Shown here in pieces: positions 39,981-52,140 of a stretch of DNA of 64,000 nt. A program made the translations under genes and the position numbers. Numbering within the stretch: the stretch's first letter is position 1; the number at the start of each line of letters is the position of its first letter. The DNA comes from Steromphala cineraria (Eukaryota; Mollusca; Gastropoda; Trochida; Trochidae). Location: assembly GCA_916613615.1 (NCBI GenBank), contig OU744736.1, positions 53,635,600 through 53,699,599 on the forward strand, written 5' to 3'. The notes under the pieces are model-generated. The model did not search any database. It saw nothing but the letters and a program-made list of their open reading frames with translations, and was not told where the DNA came from.

Positions 39981-40999
39981 GTCAGTGGACGAGCTCTCGT
40001 CACCTTTCTAACAGGACCAGCTGTTGGTTCAACTCGGAGAGAGTTTCATCACATGATCCACCTAGAGGTAAATGCTCTTCATTCTGACGTTCAATGTCAC
40101 AGTGACTGTCAGTATAGAAAGCGTTTCATTGAAAGACCATTGAAAGTACTGTGCAATTCTACTAGTGCCATTGATGTCAATTAACAAGTGAATCGAATTT
40201 ATCTGCTTGTACTTGTGATTATCTTCCTAATAGTTTGAAGGTAGAAATGTTTTCTGCACTGATATTCATAATTATTCCATCTGTTTTAATACATTATCGT
40301 CATAAAATTGTTCCATAAGTCACAGTTGCATTTAGCAAGTGAATTGAATGGTCTTTTCATGCCAATAATTATCATCCCAATATCCTGAAAGAAGGAATAA
40401 TCGTTACCTGCTTTCTGCACTTGTAGTCATTTGTCTTTCTATCTGTTGTATTAAGTGATCAATATTCAATTGTTCCATATAGATTTTCATGACCCTGGTC
40501 GCCAATTTTCTATTAACTTAAGATCTAAATCATTATTACCTAAAAACATGAATTAACCTTTGCTTTCATGAAACCTAATCTGATTTTAAAAATATTTACA
40601 GATGAATTTTACAATTAGTTTACAGGAAAGTCCATGCATTCCTTTTTACTTACAAATTTTGACATTGTTCTCAGTAATGCATCATTATGGTTTTCCAAAC
40701 ATATATATTTTTCTGACATTTGTCTATGCATATAAAGGAAAAATTAACAATTTATAAGCAAAAATTATGTATATCCTGACAACATAAACAAAGTACAAAG
40801 CTAATGTCAAAGGTGCTAATAAATATTCACCAATTCAAAATGACACAAAAGAGTCTTAGAAAGCATAGAACAAGAGTATTGAACAAATGCTACACGGTCT
40901 AAGTTTTATGACTAGATTAAATCCTTCCACCTGTATCCTGTGTTAGTACCTGGAAGTAGCGCACTAGAAATACCCATATCTTTAATATTATGAAAAGTA

Positions 41000-41360
41000 T
41001 ATAGAGATTATTACCTCTCGGAAGTGTGTCATATGACTTTTACGAAACGAGTGTACATTTTTTTTATTACCCGAGCGAGAGCGAGGGCTATACACAAATG
41101 TGCACAAGTTTCGTAAAAGTCATATGACACACTACCGAGAGTAGTTATTTATTTATTACCGATTCTATTCAATTTACCATATTAGAAATATCCAAGAAAC
41201 AGGCCCTTTCACTTGCGACGGCCGGCTACATTGATGTCACGAACAATGGTGATATGACGTCACAGGCGGAAAGATATGGGAACTCGCGCTAAAGTCAATT
41301 GTTACTAGTGCTCATACCGAAAATATGTCACCCCTTATTTTCAACCGTATGGGTAATAAA
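41000..41360. mobile_element. Insertion with long hairpin (U4a)
   Basis: Relative to U1 (near 3685) and U2, about 360 bp is inserted between a GTATA and TACCATTATCATGCTG. Near its left end, arms 41015-41048 and 41108-41141 are inverted repeats matching at 33 of 34 positions (core GTGTGTCATATGACTTTTAC) around a 59-bp loop with CCGAGCGAGAGCGAGGG. The outer ends are TTATTACC and GGGTAATAA. Probably a MITE or foldback-type element; superfamily unknown. Confidence 0.5.
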
Positions 41361-43089
41361 TACCATTATCATGCTGCTTTCAATTCATTTTTTACCATTG
41401 AAAGAATTCAACCAATCAATCTTGATAAAGGAAGAACCATTGCCTTGCTACAGGGTCGTCCCACACAGAAAATATGGCATAGATAAGTGGTTGATTAAAA
41501 TTGTTTAAATCAATCATAGCAATTTATGAACCAGGTTGGTTTGCACGTCACATAAAGGATATTTGCAACTCAGCTTTTGGTGAATGATTAGGTACTATCA
41601 GATTTCAAAACATCATATTAAAATCCTCAGTTTTAATGTTAAAAGGTTCGATGAAATCAGTTCTCCTGCTATATTATAATGCATTACGTATTTGACAGTT
41701 GTGTAACTACTTATAAAATATATTTGAGAAACATAGTAACTTGAAAATATTGTGATAGTGCTTGTCAAAGGAAGTGACGTCATTGAATTGTAAGATGTAT
41801 GTGATGTAATTTACTGTTTGTTATATAGGTATATGTAAAATCTTTGGTCAGAGTGATATTACTGTGGTGATTAAGCTTCGTCTGAAGAAAATATCTCATA
41901 CTGTTTGTAGAAAAAGGGTAGCTTTGTGCAACTGCAGTAACTTCCCTCTTCCCTTGGCCTTGACCATAGTGAAGAGACAAAGAGTTTGAATGTCAGGAGA
42001 AGTTACCTCCCTAAAGGAGACAGCATGTTGACTTAAGACTTACCAAGAGCCATCACCTGCTTTCAGCTGTCAATCAGTGGACGAGCTCTCGTCACCTTTC
42101 TAACAGGACCAGCTGTTGGTTCAACTCGGAGAGAGTTTCATCACATGATCCACCTAGAGGTAAATGCTCTTCATTCTGACGTTCAATGTCACAGCTAGTG
42201 ACTGTCAATATAGAAAGTGTTTTAATGAAAGACCATTGAAAGTACTGTGCAATTCTACTAGTGTCATTGATGTCAATTAACATGTGAATCTAATTTATCT
42301 GCTTGTACTTGTGATTATCTTCCTTTGAAGGTAGAAATGTTTTCTGCACTGATATTCATAATTTTTCCATCCGTTTTAATATATTATCGTCATTAAATTG
42401 TTCCATAAGTCACAGTTGCATTTAGCAAGTGAATTGAATTATCTTTTCATGCTGATAATTACCTTCCAAATATCCTGAAAGAAGGACTAAACGTTTCCTG
42501 TTTTCTGCACTTGTAGTCATTTGTCTTTCTATCTGTTGTATTAAGTTATCAATATTCAATTGTTCCATATAGATTTTCATGACCCTGGTCGCCAATTTTC
42601 TATTTACTTCAGATCTAAATAGTTATTACCTAAAATAATGAATTAACCTTTGCTTTGATGAAACCTAATCTGATCTAAAAAATGTACAGATGAATTTTAC
42701 AATTAGTTTACAGGAAAGTCCTTGCATTCCTTGTAACTTACAAGTTTTGACATTTTTCTCAGTAATGTGTCATTATGGTTTTCCAAACATATATATTTTT
42801 TCCTGACATTTGTCTATGCATATAAAGGATACATTAACAATTTCTAATCAGAAATTATGTATATCCTGACAACATAAACAAAGTACAAAGCTGATGTCAA
42901 AGGTGCTAATAAATATTCAGCAATTCAAAATGACACAAAGGGGTCTTAGAAAACAAAGAACAAGAGCATTGAGCAAATACTACACGGTCTAAGTTTTATA
43001 ACTAGATTAAATCCTTCTACCTGTATCCTGTGTTAGTACCTGTAAGTAGCGCATTAGAAATACCCATATCTTTAATATTATGAAAAATA

Positions 43090-43455
43090 TATAAAGATTA
43101 TAACCCGAGGAAGTGTGTCATACGAAATGAGTGTAAAATGTTTGTATTATCGTGGCGAGAGAGAGGGTTATACACAAATTTGCACGAATTTTCGTGAAAG
43201 TCATATGAAACACGTCTGAGAGTAATAATTTATTCATCACCGATTCTATCAATTTAACATCTTAGAAATATACAAGAAACATACAGCTTCCCCTACGACA
43301 GCCGGCAACATTGATGCCACAAACAATGGTGTTATGACATCACAGGCGTAAAAATACGGGAATTCTCGCTAAAACAACAATCGTTGTTAGGCGAAAGTGA
43401 TATGTGCACTAGTGCTCATATCGAAAATATGTCACCATTTATTTTCAACTGTATA
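43090..43455. mobile_element. Insertion with decayed hairpin (U4b)
   Basis: Counterpart of 41000-41360 in the next tandem copy, about 2.09 kb away. The left hairpin arm has lost about 10 bases (GTGTGTCATACGAAATGAG), so it no longer pairs over its whole length. The remainder is collinear with several substitutions. Confidence 0.45.
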
Positions 43456-45716
43456 GGTAATCAATACCATTATCATGCTGCAATCAATCCATTTTTTACC
43501 ATTGAAAGACTTGCTACTAGGTCGTCCCACACAGGAAAATATGGCATAGATAAATGGTTGATTAAAAATGTTTAAAAAGTCTATCAATTTAACCAACCCA
43601 CCTTAGAAACATATCATGCAGATTCCATTGGAGTTGTTTTTTTATATCATATCTTAGTACAAAATATTTATCGAAGGTTTAGTTATGGATTCTAGTAACT
43701 ATCTTAAATAAGACAGCAAAAGACTCTTTTTGATTGATATAAGTTTGACCACATTTTGACATAAGACAGAGTAGGCAAATTAATGTATCTGACATATCAA
43801 TATTCATCTTGACAGAGAAAATCACTTTATTGTTTCACGATAATAGACACATGATAGTTTTCAACACCACAACCTCCACGTGCACGTTGTATACATGTAT
43901 ATAATTCAGCCTGTATTTTCTGTACCCTGGTGATATATGTAATCAAATTTATTTTAGAGAGGAACTGACTAACCATTTTTTTATAGGCAAGAGTTATTAT
44001 TCATAAAAAAGATAGATTCTCTTCCCAAATAAGTACTATCCAAATTATTTCTATTTCAAAGTCGACGACATGCTGTTTTATGTAAATGGCAGTCATGAAC
44101 AGACAACTAAGTCCATATATTTAAACTATGTCATTATTTACAGAATTAATTGCTCATTTTGTATGTATAAAAGATTAAAAGATTCAAAATGATTTATACA
44201 TTATCAATATATTGTATCTTTTGACAAGAGGGTCTTATATTTGAAATTTCTTTTCTTAACAATTGCAGTAATAAATAAGCTCGCAGCTCATAAAGTAATG
44301 ACTAGATGATCAACATAGCTATATAAGTAAGGACTCTTTCAAGTCCTATTTGTAATTTGTAACACATTTGATTTTTGAAAGTAGAAATGTTGTATGAGTA
44401 ATGACGTTTCGTGGCCTTCTGCAATTGTTTGAGTGTTCTGAGAATAGTTTCATGTCATTATGTCTCTATTTAAGGTAAACCATAATAAATTATAAGCTGA
44501 TGGGTTGTGTACGTCACATAAAGGATATAAGCAATTATAGTAAGGTACTATCAGTCTTCAAAACATAGAATTCAAACTATAAACATGCTCCGATGATATC
44601 ATTTCCCTAAAAAATGTATTATTCAAAAGGCAGTTTTCACTTCAAGTTATGTTTAACCCTCTTTGACAATCATTATTCTCTTTCTTGACAAACATGTATT
44701 CCCTTGGTTATTACAACTGTCATAGAAATTTCATTATTCTCTGAAAGCTTGTAACCCAAGCCACCTGAATGACTTTCTGTCATTATTGGTATCTTCTTAT
44801 AACGAGCATTTAATTTTATGACTTTGTACTGGTCCGGATCTCTCATGCTTCCCCCTCGGCTATTTAGAATATTAGCTGTAAGGGCCTCAACAGTCCCTAA
44901 ACGATGTAATTAAGCGAGGGTCAATTTTCTGATAGTGATCGCCTGTGGGGTAAAATCAATCTGCAGTCACCACCTACAGCGATCTCTCTATGAAATTTGA
45001 CATAAACCATAGCAAGGCTTTGCATTGAGATCGTGGATAACAATGGATTTTATAAATTATGATATGTTCTGGAAATTGTGTTTTGTTGAAGGACAAGAAA
45101 CGAAAGTTAGGTCAATACTTCCATTGTCATTTGAAACAAGAACCTTAATTTAAGGTTTACTTGAGAATATTGACACTAGTTGAAATCCATGATTTATGCA
45201 TGACAAACTGTACAATGTAGGTCAGTTGTAGAGAGGGTCAAATTTGATGTGTTTCGATTGTTATTAAACATCGTTTTTATGAATTGTTGTATCATAATCC
45301 ATAACTTTTGTTACAGTGTTTGGTGTTTTAGTAGTAGACAAATTTCCAAAATCCAAAGCTGGTTTATTCATATATGAATCATTAAGGATAAAAAAGGTTG
45401 GATTTCGCAATGTTTGAATCAGATTAATGATTACATTAAAGATTGTTTTACCTTTGAAGAACTGGCTAGATATCTATTTATTGTCGATAGGATAGGAATA
45501 CTAAGCTCATTTTAATTAAATTCCTACTATTCATTTCTATTAAAAATAATAAGAAATTATTAGAAGACATCAACCACAGCAGTTGTCATTTCAGGATCCA
45601 TAATGTAATTTGTTAAGAAATATTTTTCCCAAATGTAATTGGGGTGTTTGCAAGAATCTTATAAAATATCTGTGATTGTACACTATTTCATGATCGTTTA
45701 ATGCAAGCTGATAATT

Positions 45717-47485
45717 TGTATTATAGTAAAAAGGTGCACATTCATTGTTAAACAACAGACTAATTTATTATTAACTGTGTGTTTTATTCTATTGATACAT
45801 TTGAAGCAATTACATTTCATCATTAATATTTGATAAAATTAACAATGCATTTTACTTGTTCGTGGTAAAAAGGCCTTGCATATCAAGATGATTTATACTT
45901 TTGCTTTGCAAGAACGCATATTGAATAAAACAAACATTTATCTTTGATATCCCTGCTGTTGCAAGGTTGATACCATTTTTATTTTTTATATTTAAAGAAT
46001 ATAATATCTTCATGCACAACTTATTGACAGTTCAGCAGGTTCATATGAATCTAGAGACTGATTGTGTTTAGCTAACTTCTCAAGTTTTCCTTTTATCAGG
46101 CTGATAATATTCCTCCTTACTGGGAAGATACACAAGGCTCAGAAAGATTCATTCATCAACAAACAAAAGTCCATCACGCCAAACATAAATCGTAATCTAA
46201 ATTGCCATTCAAAGGTCTTTCAATCTTGATAAGGTTTATTGTGTAATAACATGAAATGGTCTTCCTTTGTTTAATACAAAAAGTAATTCTGTAAAACTGA
46301 ATGAGGAATTATCGTGACATTATAAATACCGCTATCCTTGTTTATCTGTTTCATAGTAGTAATGAATCGATCTTACCAAGAAAACAAGACAGATTTAAAG
46401 CAGGATTTTCTAAAGCTTTTTGTGACGTCAAGGCTAAGACGATTTTTTAAAGGAAACACGACAAATTTCAATTTAGTGTTGAGAAGTGCTATTCCCTTTT
46501 CATTATCCTTGCAAGGGACGCATAAAATCCTAAATCATTGATTTTATTTGACAGTGCGAATATGATCAAATCACACCTGTTTGCCCGCTAAAATGATTAC
46601 TTTGGAATATATTGAAAAGGTGCACATTTATTGTTGAACACCAAATCATTAATTATTCACTGTGTGTTTTATTCTATTGATATATATGAATTAATTACAT
46701 TTCATCATTAATATTTGATAAAATTGACAATGCATTTACTTGTTCGTGGTAAAAAGGCCTTGCAAATCAAGATGATTAATACTTTGTGTTTGCAAGAACG
46801 CATATTGAATTAAAATGAACATTAATCTTTGATACCCTGCTGTTGCAAGGTTGATAACATTTTTATTATTTTATTTCAAGAATATATTTCATCTTCATTC
46901 ACAATTTATTGATGGTTCAGCAGATTCATATCAATCTTGATACTGATTATGTTTAGCTATCTTCTCAAGTTTTCATACTAAGCGAATAATATTCCTCCCT
47001 ACTGTGGAGATACACAGGGCTCAGAAAGATTCATTCATGAACCAAACAAAATTTCATCATGCCAAACATTAATCATCATCTAAATTGCCATGCAAAGGTC
47101 TTTCAATCTTGATCAGCTTTGTTGGTAATAACTGGTTATGGTCTTTCTTTGTTTAATACAAGAAGAAATTCAGTAAAATTAAATTAGGAATTATCGTGAC
47201 ATTATAAATACCACTATCCTTGTTAATCTGTTTCATTGTGGTAATGAATCGATGTTTCCAAGAAAACAAGACAGATTTAAAGCAGGATTTTCTAAAGCTT
47301 TTTGTGATGCCAAGGTTAAACCGATTTTCTAAGCATTAGCGATAAATTTCAATTTAGTGTTGAAAAGTGCTATTCTATTTTTATTATCCTTGCAAGCGAC
47401 GCATATAATCCTAAAGAATGATCTTATTTGAGGGTGAGAATTTGATCAAATCACACATGTTCTCCTGGTAAAATTATTACTTTTC
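45717..47485. repeat. ~886-bp direct tandem duplication (U4b)
   Basis: Same internal duplication as in U3, junction near 46,600 with GATTACTTTGGAATATATTG. The shared junction indicates a single event before U3 and U4b separated. Confidence 0.7.
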
Positions 47486-48204
47486 AGTTTTTGCAACAAA
47501 ATTGATACAAAGTTTTATTTCATGATAATTAAAGAATGAAACCACACTTCAAGGAGCACCTTGAGATCATAATTAAATAAAGTTCTGGGGAAGGAATGAT
47601 AATGTTTTCCTATAAATCACAAACGGGAGAATTTCATTCTATGCTCGAAATCCCATCGATATCCCTTGGTATTCAATTAAAGGATTATTTTTGAATAAGA
47701 TTTGCCAAGAATAAAAAGGTTTTTTTCTACAAAGGTTAACTCTCAGCTCCTGTGATTACGTTTTTATTTACGATTTATATTATCAGGAATATTGATATAG
47801 CCCGGATACAATAACATTGTAGAATGTGTCTTTGAACATGTATTTGCAGATATTCAGCCTTGTGTATAAAAGCAATAGAGTAAAAACTACAAAGATCAGT
47901 TTGCTGTTGCTTAACCGTTGAGATTATCATTTTATTTGAAACAAATGATTCCTTTATTTTGTGATATTTTGCAGTTAATACTCTTCAGCATTACATATAT
48001 TACTTCCACAATATCAAAATTTCAATATGTCATCAACCTTATTTATTTGAGACATTTATATGCATTGGCACTTTATTGATAGTACAGTTCAAAACCTTGT
48101 TTTCAGTTGATTTACTGAACCACATTAAATTGACTCCATTACTTTTTTAAGCTGCTTTATACAAAATAAAATTTCTAGGAGATTAATTGCAAGTTTAAAA
48201 GGAA

Positions 48205-48249
48205 TTAAAAACATCATGATACATGTTGTGAGTTTCTGCTGTTCTCCTC
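48205..48249 (-). other. Truncated copy of the minus-strand candidate exon
   Basis: TTTTGTCTTCTTTCAG followed by about 14 codons (start RRTAETHNMYHDV), after which similarity to the 24590 copy jumps to its end. The coding segment between is deleted. Confidence 0.25.
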
Positions 48250-48929
48250 CTGAAAGAAGACAAAATCTGACACGTTAGGCAAATTGGTTTCTTTACCAAT
48301 TAAATTGCTCTTGTGGATTTTATTTACCTGCATCCTTTGACTACTTAAAACTTTCGTTAACAAACTGCAGTCTCATTGGACTGTATCAACATGTAGATGT
48401 GATATCTAGTTATGCTAACAATATTTACACAGTTAGCTTTACTATGATTCTTTAAATGAGTAGTTGTTGTGTAACAAAGACACCATATCAATCTTAATCT
48501 AAAGGGCAACTTAATAAAATCAACACAAAACTATCACTGCCAAAAGTAGAGCATTATCACTCTTACATTGTACATTCAAAGAAGTGGTCCTGTTGTCATA
48601 TGTACTGATTGGTTCCAAACGGACTTGGCTTTGATTTAATATGCAGACACTGAAATGCAAACAACCATGGTCAATTGGATGCAAAACTTTATTAAATTAA
48701 TACTTGTTAAGTTTCGAAACAAATTAACTATTACCATTTAGCAAATAGGAGCTTATCCTCTAAACATTATCTCAAATATAATTATACATTACCTAACTTT
48801 GACATTTGTTTAACTTAAACATATTTGAAAAACATATATATGAACTGCTGATAAAGATTCCCATAAATCCCCCTGACAGTTGTACATGTATATCCATCGT
48901 TGGGTGGGTAGTAGGTGGGGACTCCCCTA

Positions 48930-49945
48930 TAGCCCGGCAATAGTTCTTCCTTGATCAAGATTGATTGGTTGAAATCTTTCAATGGTGACATTTAAATTGA
49001 GAGCAGCTTGATAATGGTAGAGATGTTTTACAATAATAATGATGTGGGGTATTTGTAGTGCGCTTCTGCCAGGTACTAACACGGGAAACAGGTGAAAGTA
49101 TGTAATCTTTTATCTTATAAAGGCTCGACCACATGCGTTTGTTGGATGCAAAACGTTTTTTGGACTCTTGTTTCATTTTGAATTGATGATTTTTCAGATA
49201 ACAAATCACCAATTCAAAATGAAACAAGTTCTACTTTTAAGATATTAGGAAGATAATTACAAGTGCGAAAAGATCATTCGATTCACATGTTGTATGCGAC
49301 AGTGACTTCAATATCTCTCGTACAGTACTTGAAATAGTCCTTCATTGAAACGCTTTCTATTCTGACAGTCACAGTGACATTGAACGTCTCAGTGAAGAGC
49401 TTTTACCCCACAGTGGATCACGTGATAAAACTCTCTCTGAGTTGAACCAACCTTTGGTCCTGTAAGAAAGGTGAGAAGTGCTCGTCCATTGACTGACAGC
49501 TGAAACAGGCGATTGGCTCTTGTTAAAGTCTTATGTCAACATGCTGTCTCCTTAAGGAAGGTAACTTTTCCTGACATTCAAACTCTTTGTCTCGCCACTG
49601 TTGTGATGATTTATAAGGTCACGTGCCTATAAGTAAATGTAGTTGCACAAAATGACCTTTTCAACAATGGATCTTTGTCATCCAAACAGTATGAAATGAA
49701 GCAAAAGCACCCGGGAGATATCGTTTTGACTGAAGATTGTAAGTTATGATATCAAATACGCCTGGACAATTTCATTACCTCTCATTTGTTGACATTACAA
49801 GTTTTTAAATTTACTAGGTATTTTAGATAAATTAATATACAACGGTCAAATAAATAATACACAGGAGAAAGAGTTTATGGTGTCTTCTCCTATTTGCAAT
49901 TGGTAATGATCCAATTGTTTTAAAGCTTTACTTATATCAATAACT
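48930..49945 (-). repeat. Inverted partial repeat unit at the array edge
   Basis: This segment is the reverse complement of the unit start. It contains, in inverted order, the TTGATAAAGGAAGAACC, CTTTCAGCTGTCAG, AAAGGAGACAGCATG, CTTCAGTC and CCTAGTAACTTG landmarks, plus the TTGCAAAAAGGAGA segment at its far end. Compare 25,260-27,340. With the direct copy ending at 48,850 it forms an imperfect palindrome whose arms overlap for the 48,660-48,840 segment. It is considerably diverged, so the inversion is probably old. Confidence 0.7.
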
Positions 49946-50259
49946 ACTCATTTGTTCACAGTGTATGTGTTGTGCAAAAAATGTTTAGTATTGTATTATG
50001 AAATTACATAAATATAATTTTTCTGAACGGTATTGTGCAGTGGCAAAAGTCAGGGTGGTCAGTATATTAAAATCATATTAAGTTATATATAAGTTGTTGG
50101 TTGAGGTAACTTTAACAGAAGGATAATCATTTCCTTAAACATATTTATTCCTATCAATATAAGTTGGCAGAAAAAGTAAAAGATTGTTGGGCCTCTAAGG
50201 TAAAGACCTTAGTATTCAGTATGGTTTTCGGATTCTAATGGGTTGTGATAATTTGTAAC
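49946..50259. other. No recognisable feature
   Basis: AT-rich sequence just outside the array. No similarity to the unit, no open frame of note and no repeat seen. Confidence 0.5.
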
Positions 50260-50715
50260 TTGTTGAGAAACAATCATGGATGTGAAATCTCTTGAAGTAT
50301 CTTGAAGTTAAAGTGTTATGTACAGATAAAAGAACTCCGTGTATATGAGATAAAGCTATCATCAGTAAATATTTCTACTTATCGTATTGCTCTCTGTAAG
50401 CTCTGTTGTTCAAACCATAATTTAATGGCTGAAGTTGGAAAGAGATGGAACATTAAACCAGAAGATCGACTGTGTCCTTGGGGTAAAGTACGTGTGCAAA
50501 AAAACGGAATTTCATTTTTATTACAGTGTCCTTTTTATTCGACCTAAGGAAAAGCGTTCTTCCGTATTATCACTATACATTGCCATGTCAACAGATATCC
50601 ATTCTGTTTTGGAAAAATGAAAAATGAATTTGTTATAAACAGCCTCGCAAAATAATCTTCCATGGAATTAAATATTTTGTCAAACGTGTGTACATCTCAT
50701 CAAATGGTGTTCCAT
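50260..50715 (+). pseudogene. Decayed LINE ORF2 C-terminal remnant
   Basis: Broken frames contain RIALCKLCCSNHNLM, NIKPEDRLCP and FLLQCPFYS. These resemble the C-terminal zinc-knuckle region of non-LTR retrotransposon ORF2 proteins, where a C-x2-C..H..C pattern precedes LLQCPFY; the second cysteine and the histidine are lost here. A frame change follows FYS, where DLRKSVLP continues, and another near 50,658 leads into HGIKYFVKRVYISS. It is a different family from the remnant at 51,560. Confidence 0.6.
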
Positions 50716-51559
50716 AATTTTGTTCTCTCATGTAAATGATATGTAATACGGGCCGGTTGCCTTATATATCCTAAATAAAAAAAGGAAACAGTAAATAATA
50801 ACCTTAAATGAAAAATATGAAGAATGTATCATAATATGGATTTGATGACGTCTCGATTCATAGGCATACATCACTGCAAGTTGTAGCTTAAACAGGTTGA
50901 TAAAACTAATACGCAATACGCTACTATGCGGACTAGAACATCACCCAAAGTACATGTTTACACGTTCATGCTGACATCGGAATAGAATTTTCATGTGGTA
51001 TTGAAATTTGAACAAGATTTCCCCTGCACAAAGCGAAGTAAAAAAGTTAATTTTGTTAATATAAATGTTGAAACAAGATATAAATTGAAATAACTTCGAA
51101 CCAGTCGGAGCAGTGCATTTACATGCATTTATCACCAACATCAATAACCATTGATCACATAGCAGACATTTTACGGGCGCTGCGAAACTGCAGAGCAGTG
51201 AAAGATCTCTTTCAACACATGAATTAGCTTTCTCAACACTTTTCATTTACATTAATGAACATTCCGGTGAACACACCAGATTCAGTTAGAATATTCATAA
51301 TGCAGGATTAACCAAACTTTAATTCCGTTGAATGCAAAATTTAGTTAAACAATTATTATTCCTATGACCATCTTATTTTGTCATTATTTTCACAAGAGTA
51401 GGATAATCAACTTTATAGTAAGTGACTTTTTCATAACGTTGTTTCTCCCAATTTATTAAGTTCACGAAAATTAAGGACCCAAAATGCAAACAACGAAGTG
51501 TACAAAAACTATTCTTAAGACCAAGCACAAACATCAATGTGGGATAAGAGGAGGTTCCT
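50716..51559. other. No recognisable feature
   Basis: About 840 bp between two LINE remnants. Open frames up to about 100 codons exist on the minus strand (50941-51246), but I see no domain, repeat or splice context for them. Confidence 0.4.
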
Positions 51560-52140
51560 TTCACATTAGTGTCGGTAATGGATCATTGTTTCTCCAGATG
51601 TTTAAACGATTTGCAGTTGAGATGTATATTCAGTCATGGATTAGTACAATTCACAATAGTTCAAGATATATATATTGTATTGACATTATAAAGGTTTGCT
51701 TGTACCAGAGGAATATCTAACATTGCTTACGAATGAAAAACAGAAATGTTTTTGTAAGGATACGATCGAATATATCAGATTTTAAAGTAAATACGGGGCG
51801 GTGGCTTGGAACAGATTATTATGACCGTATAAGTCCTCGGTGCAGTAAAGGCATCGAGGATGAGCTTCATTACATATTGATATATGCATGATATAAGGAT
51901 CCGTTATGTACCACGTTATGTACAAATCCGTCCACTTATAAATTTGATCAGTTGCAATCATCTTCATCTTTGGAACTACTTAACGCTCTCTCTAGATATT
52001 TGTATAATTATCAAAAGTTACATATTAATTTAAAGATACATGAATGTTTATCAACATGTCTAAACGTGTTTTGCATGTGCAGTTTTGTTTCAAAGGTTCG
52101 TATTTGTTACGAATTTATATCACCTTGTATATTTGGGTGA
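51560..52140 (+). pseudogene. Decayed LINE ORF2 remnant related to 38,890 copy
   Basis: SVGNGSLFLQMFKRFAVEMY is close to GVGNDSLFLQMFKRVAVDMY in the fragment at 38890-39875. After a frame change it continues with LYQRNI/YLTLL, FVRIRSNISDFKVN, GRWLGTDYYDRISP, SKGIEDELHYILIY and STYKFDQLQSSSSLELLNAL. At least two frameshifts, a stop after YA and loss of the first Cys pair (SPRC) show long decay. It is a 3' fragment of the same or a sister family. Confidence 0.75.

Larger units (their letters stand above)
38531..41835. repeat. Truncated unit U4a carrying a LINE insertion
   Basis: A short unit that repeats only the first part of the long unit before jumping (near 41,510) to the segment shared with 12,520 and 38,310. 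Without the LINE and one of its flanking repeats it is about 2.09 kb long and forms a direct tandem pair with the start of U4b: 39,876 corresponds to 41,963, and 41,015 to about 43,105. At its start the site holding a Tigger-like MITE in U1 and U2 is empty, reading GGTATATG across the junction. Confidence 0.75.
41836..48850. repeat. Partial unit U4b, last direct unit of the array
   Basis: Landmarks run from the CTTTCAGCTGTCA block (42,061) through 42,585, 44,121, 45,306 and the DNIPPY block at 46,099. It contains the same ~886-bp internal duplication as U3 (second copy from about 46,601), marking U3 and U4b as close relatives. After about 47,900 it jumps to the segment equivalent to 24,130-25,350 of U2 and decays by 48,850. 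The middle ~4 kb seen in U2 and U3, including the purine microsatellite, is absent. Confidence 0.75.

Noticed and set aside
1..48850. CRISPR-like or rRNA/tRNA gene array
   Set aside because: The repeats are kilobases long and diverged, with no spacer pattern, and no rRNA or tRNA signature was found.
50941..51246. 101-codon minus-strand open frame
   Set aside because: It has no domain, no splice or promoter context, and lies between transposon remnants, so chance is a sufficient explanation.
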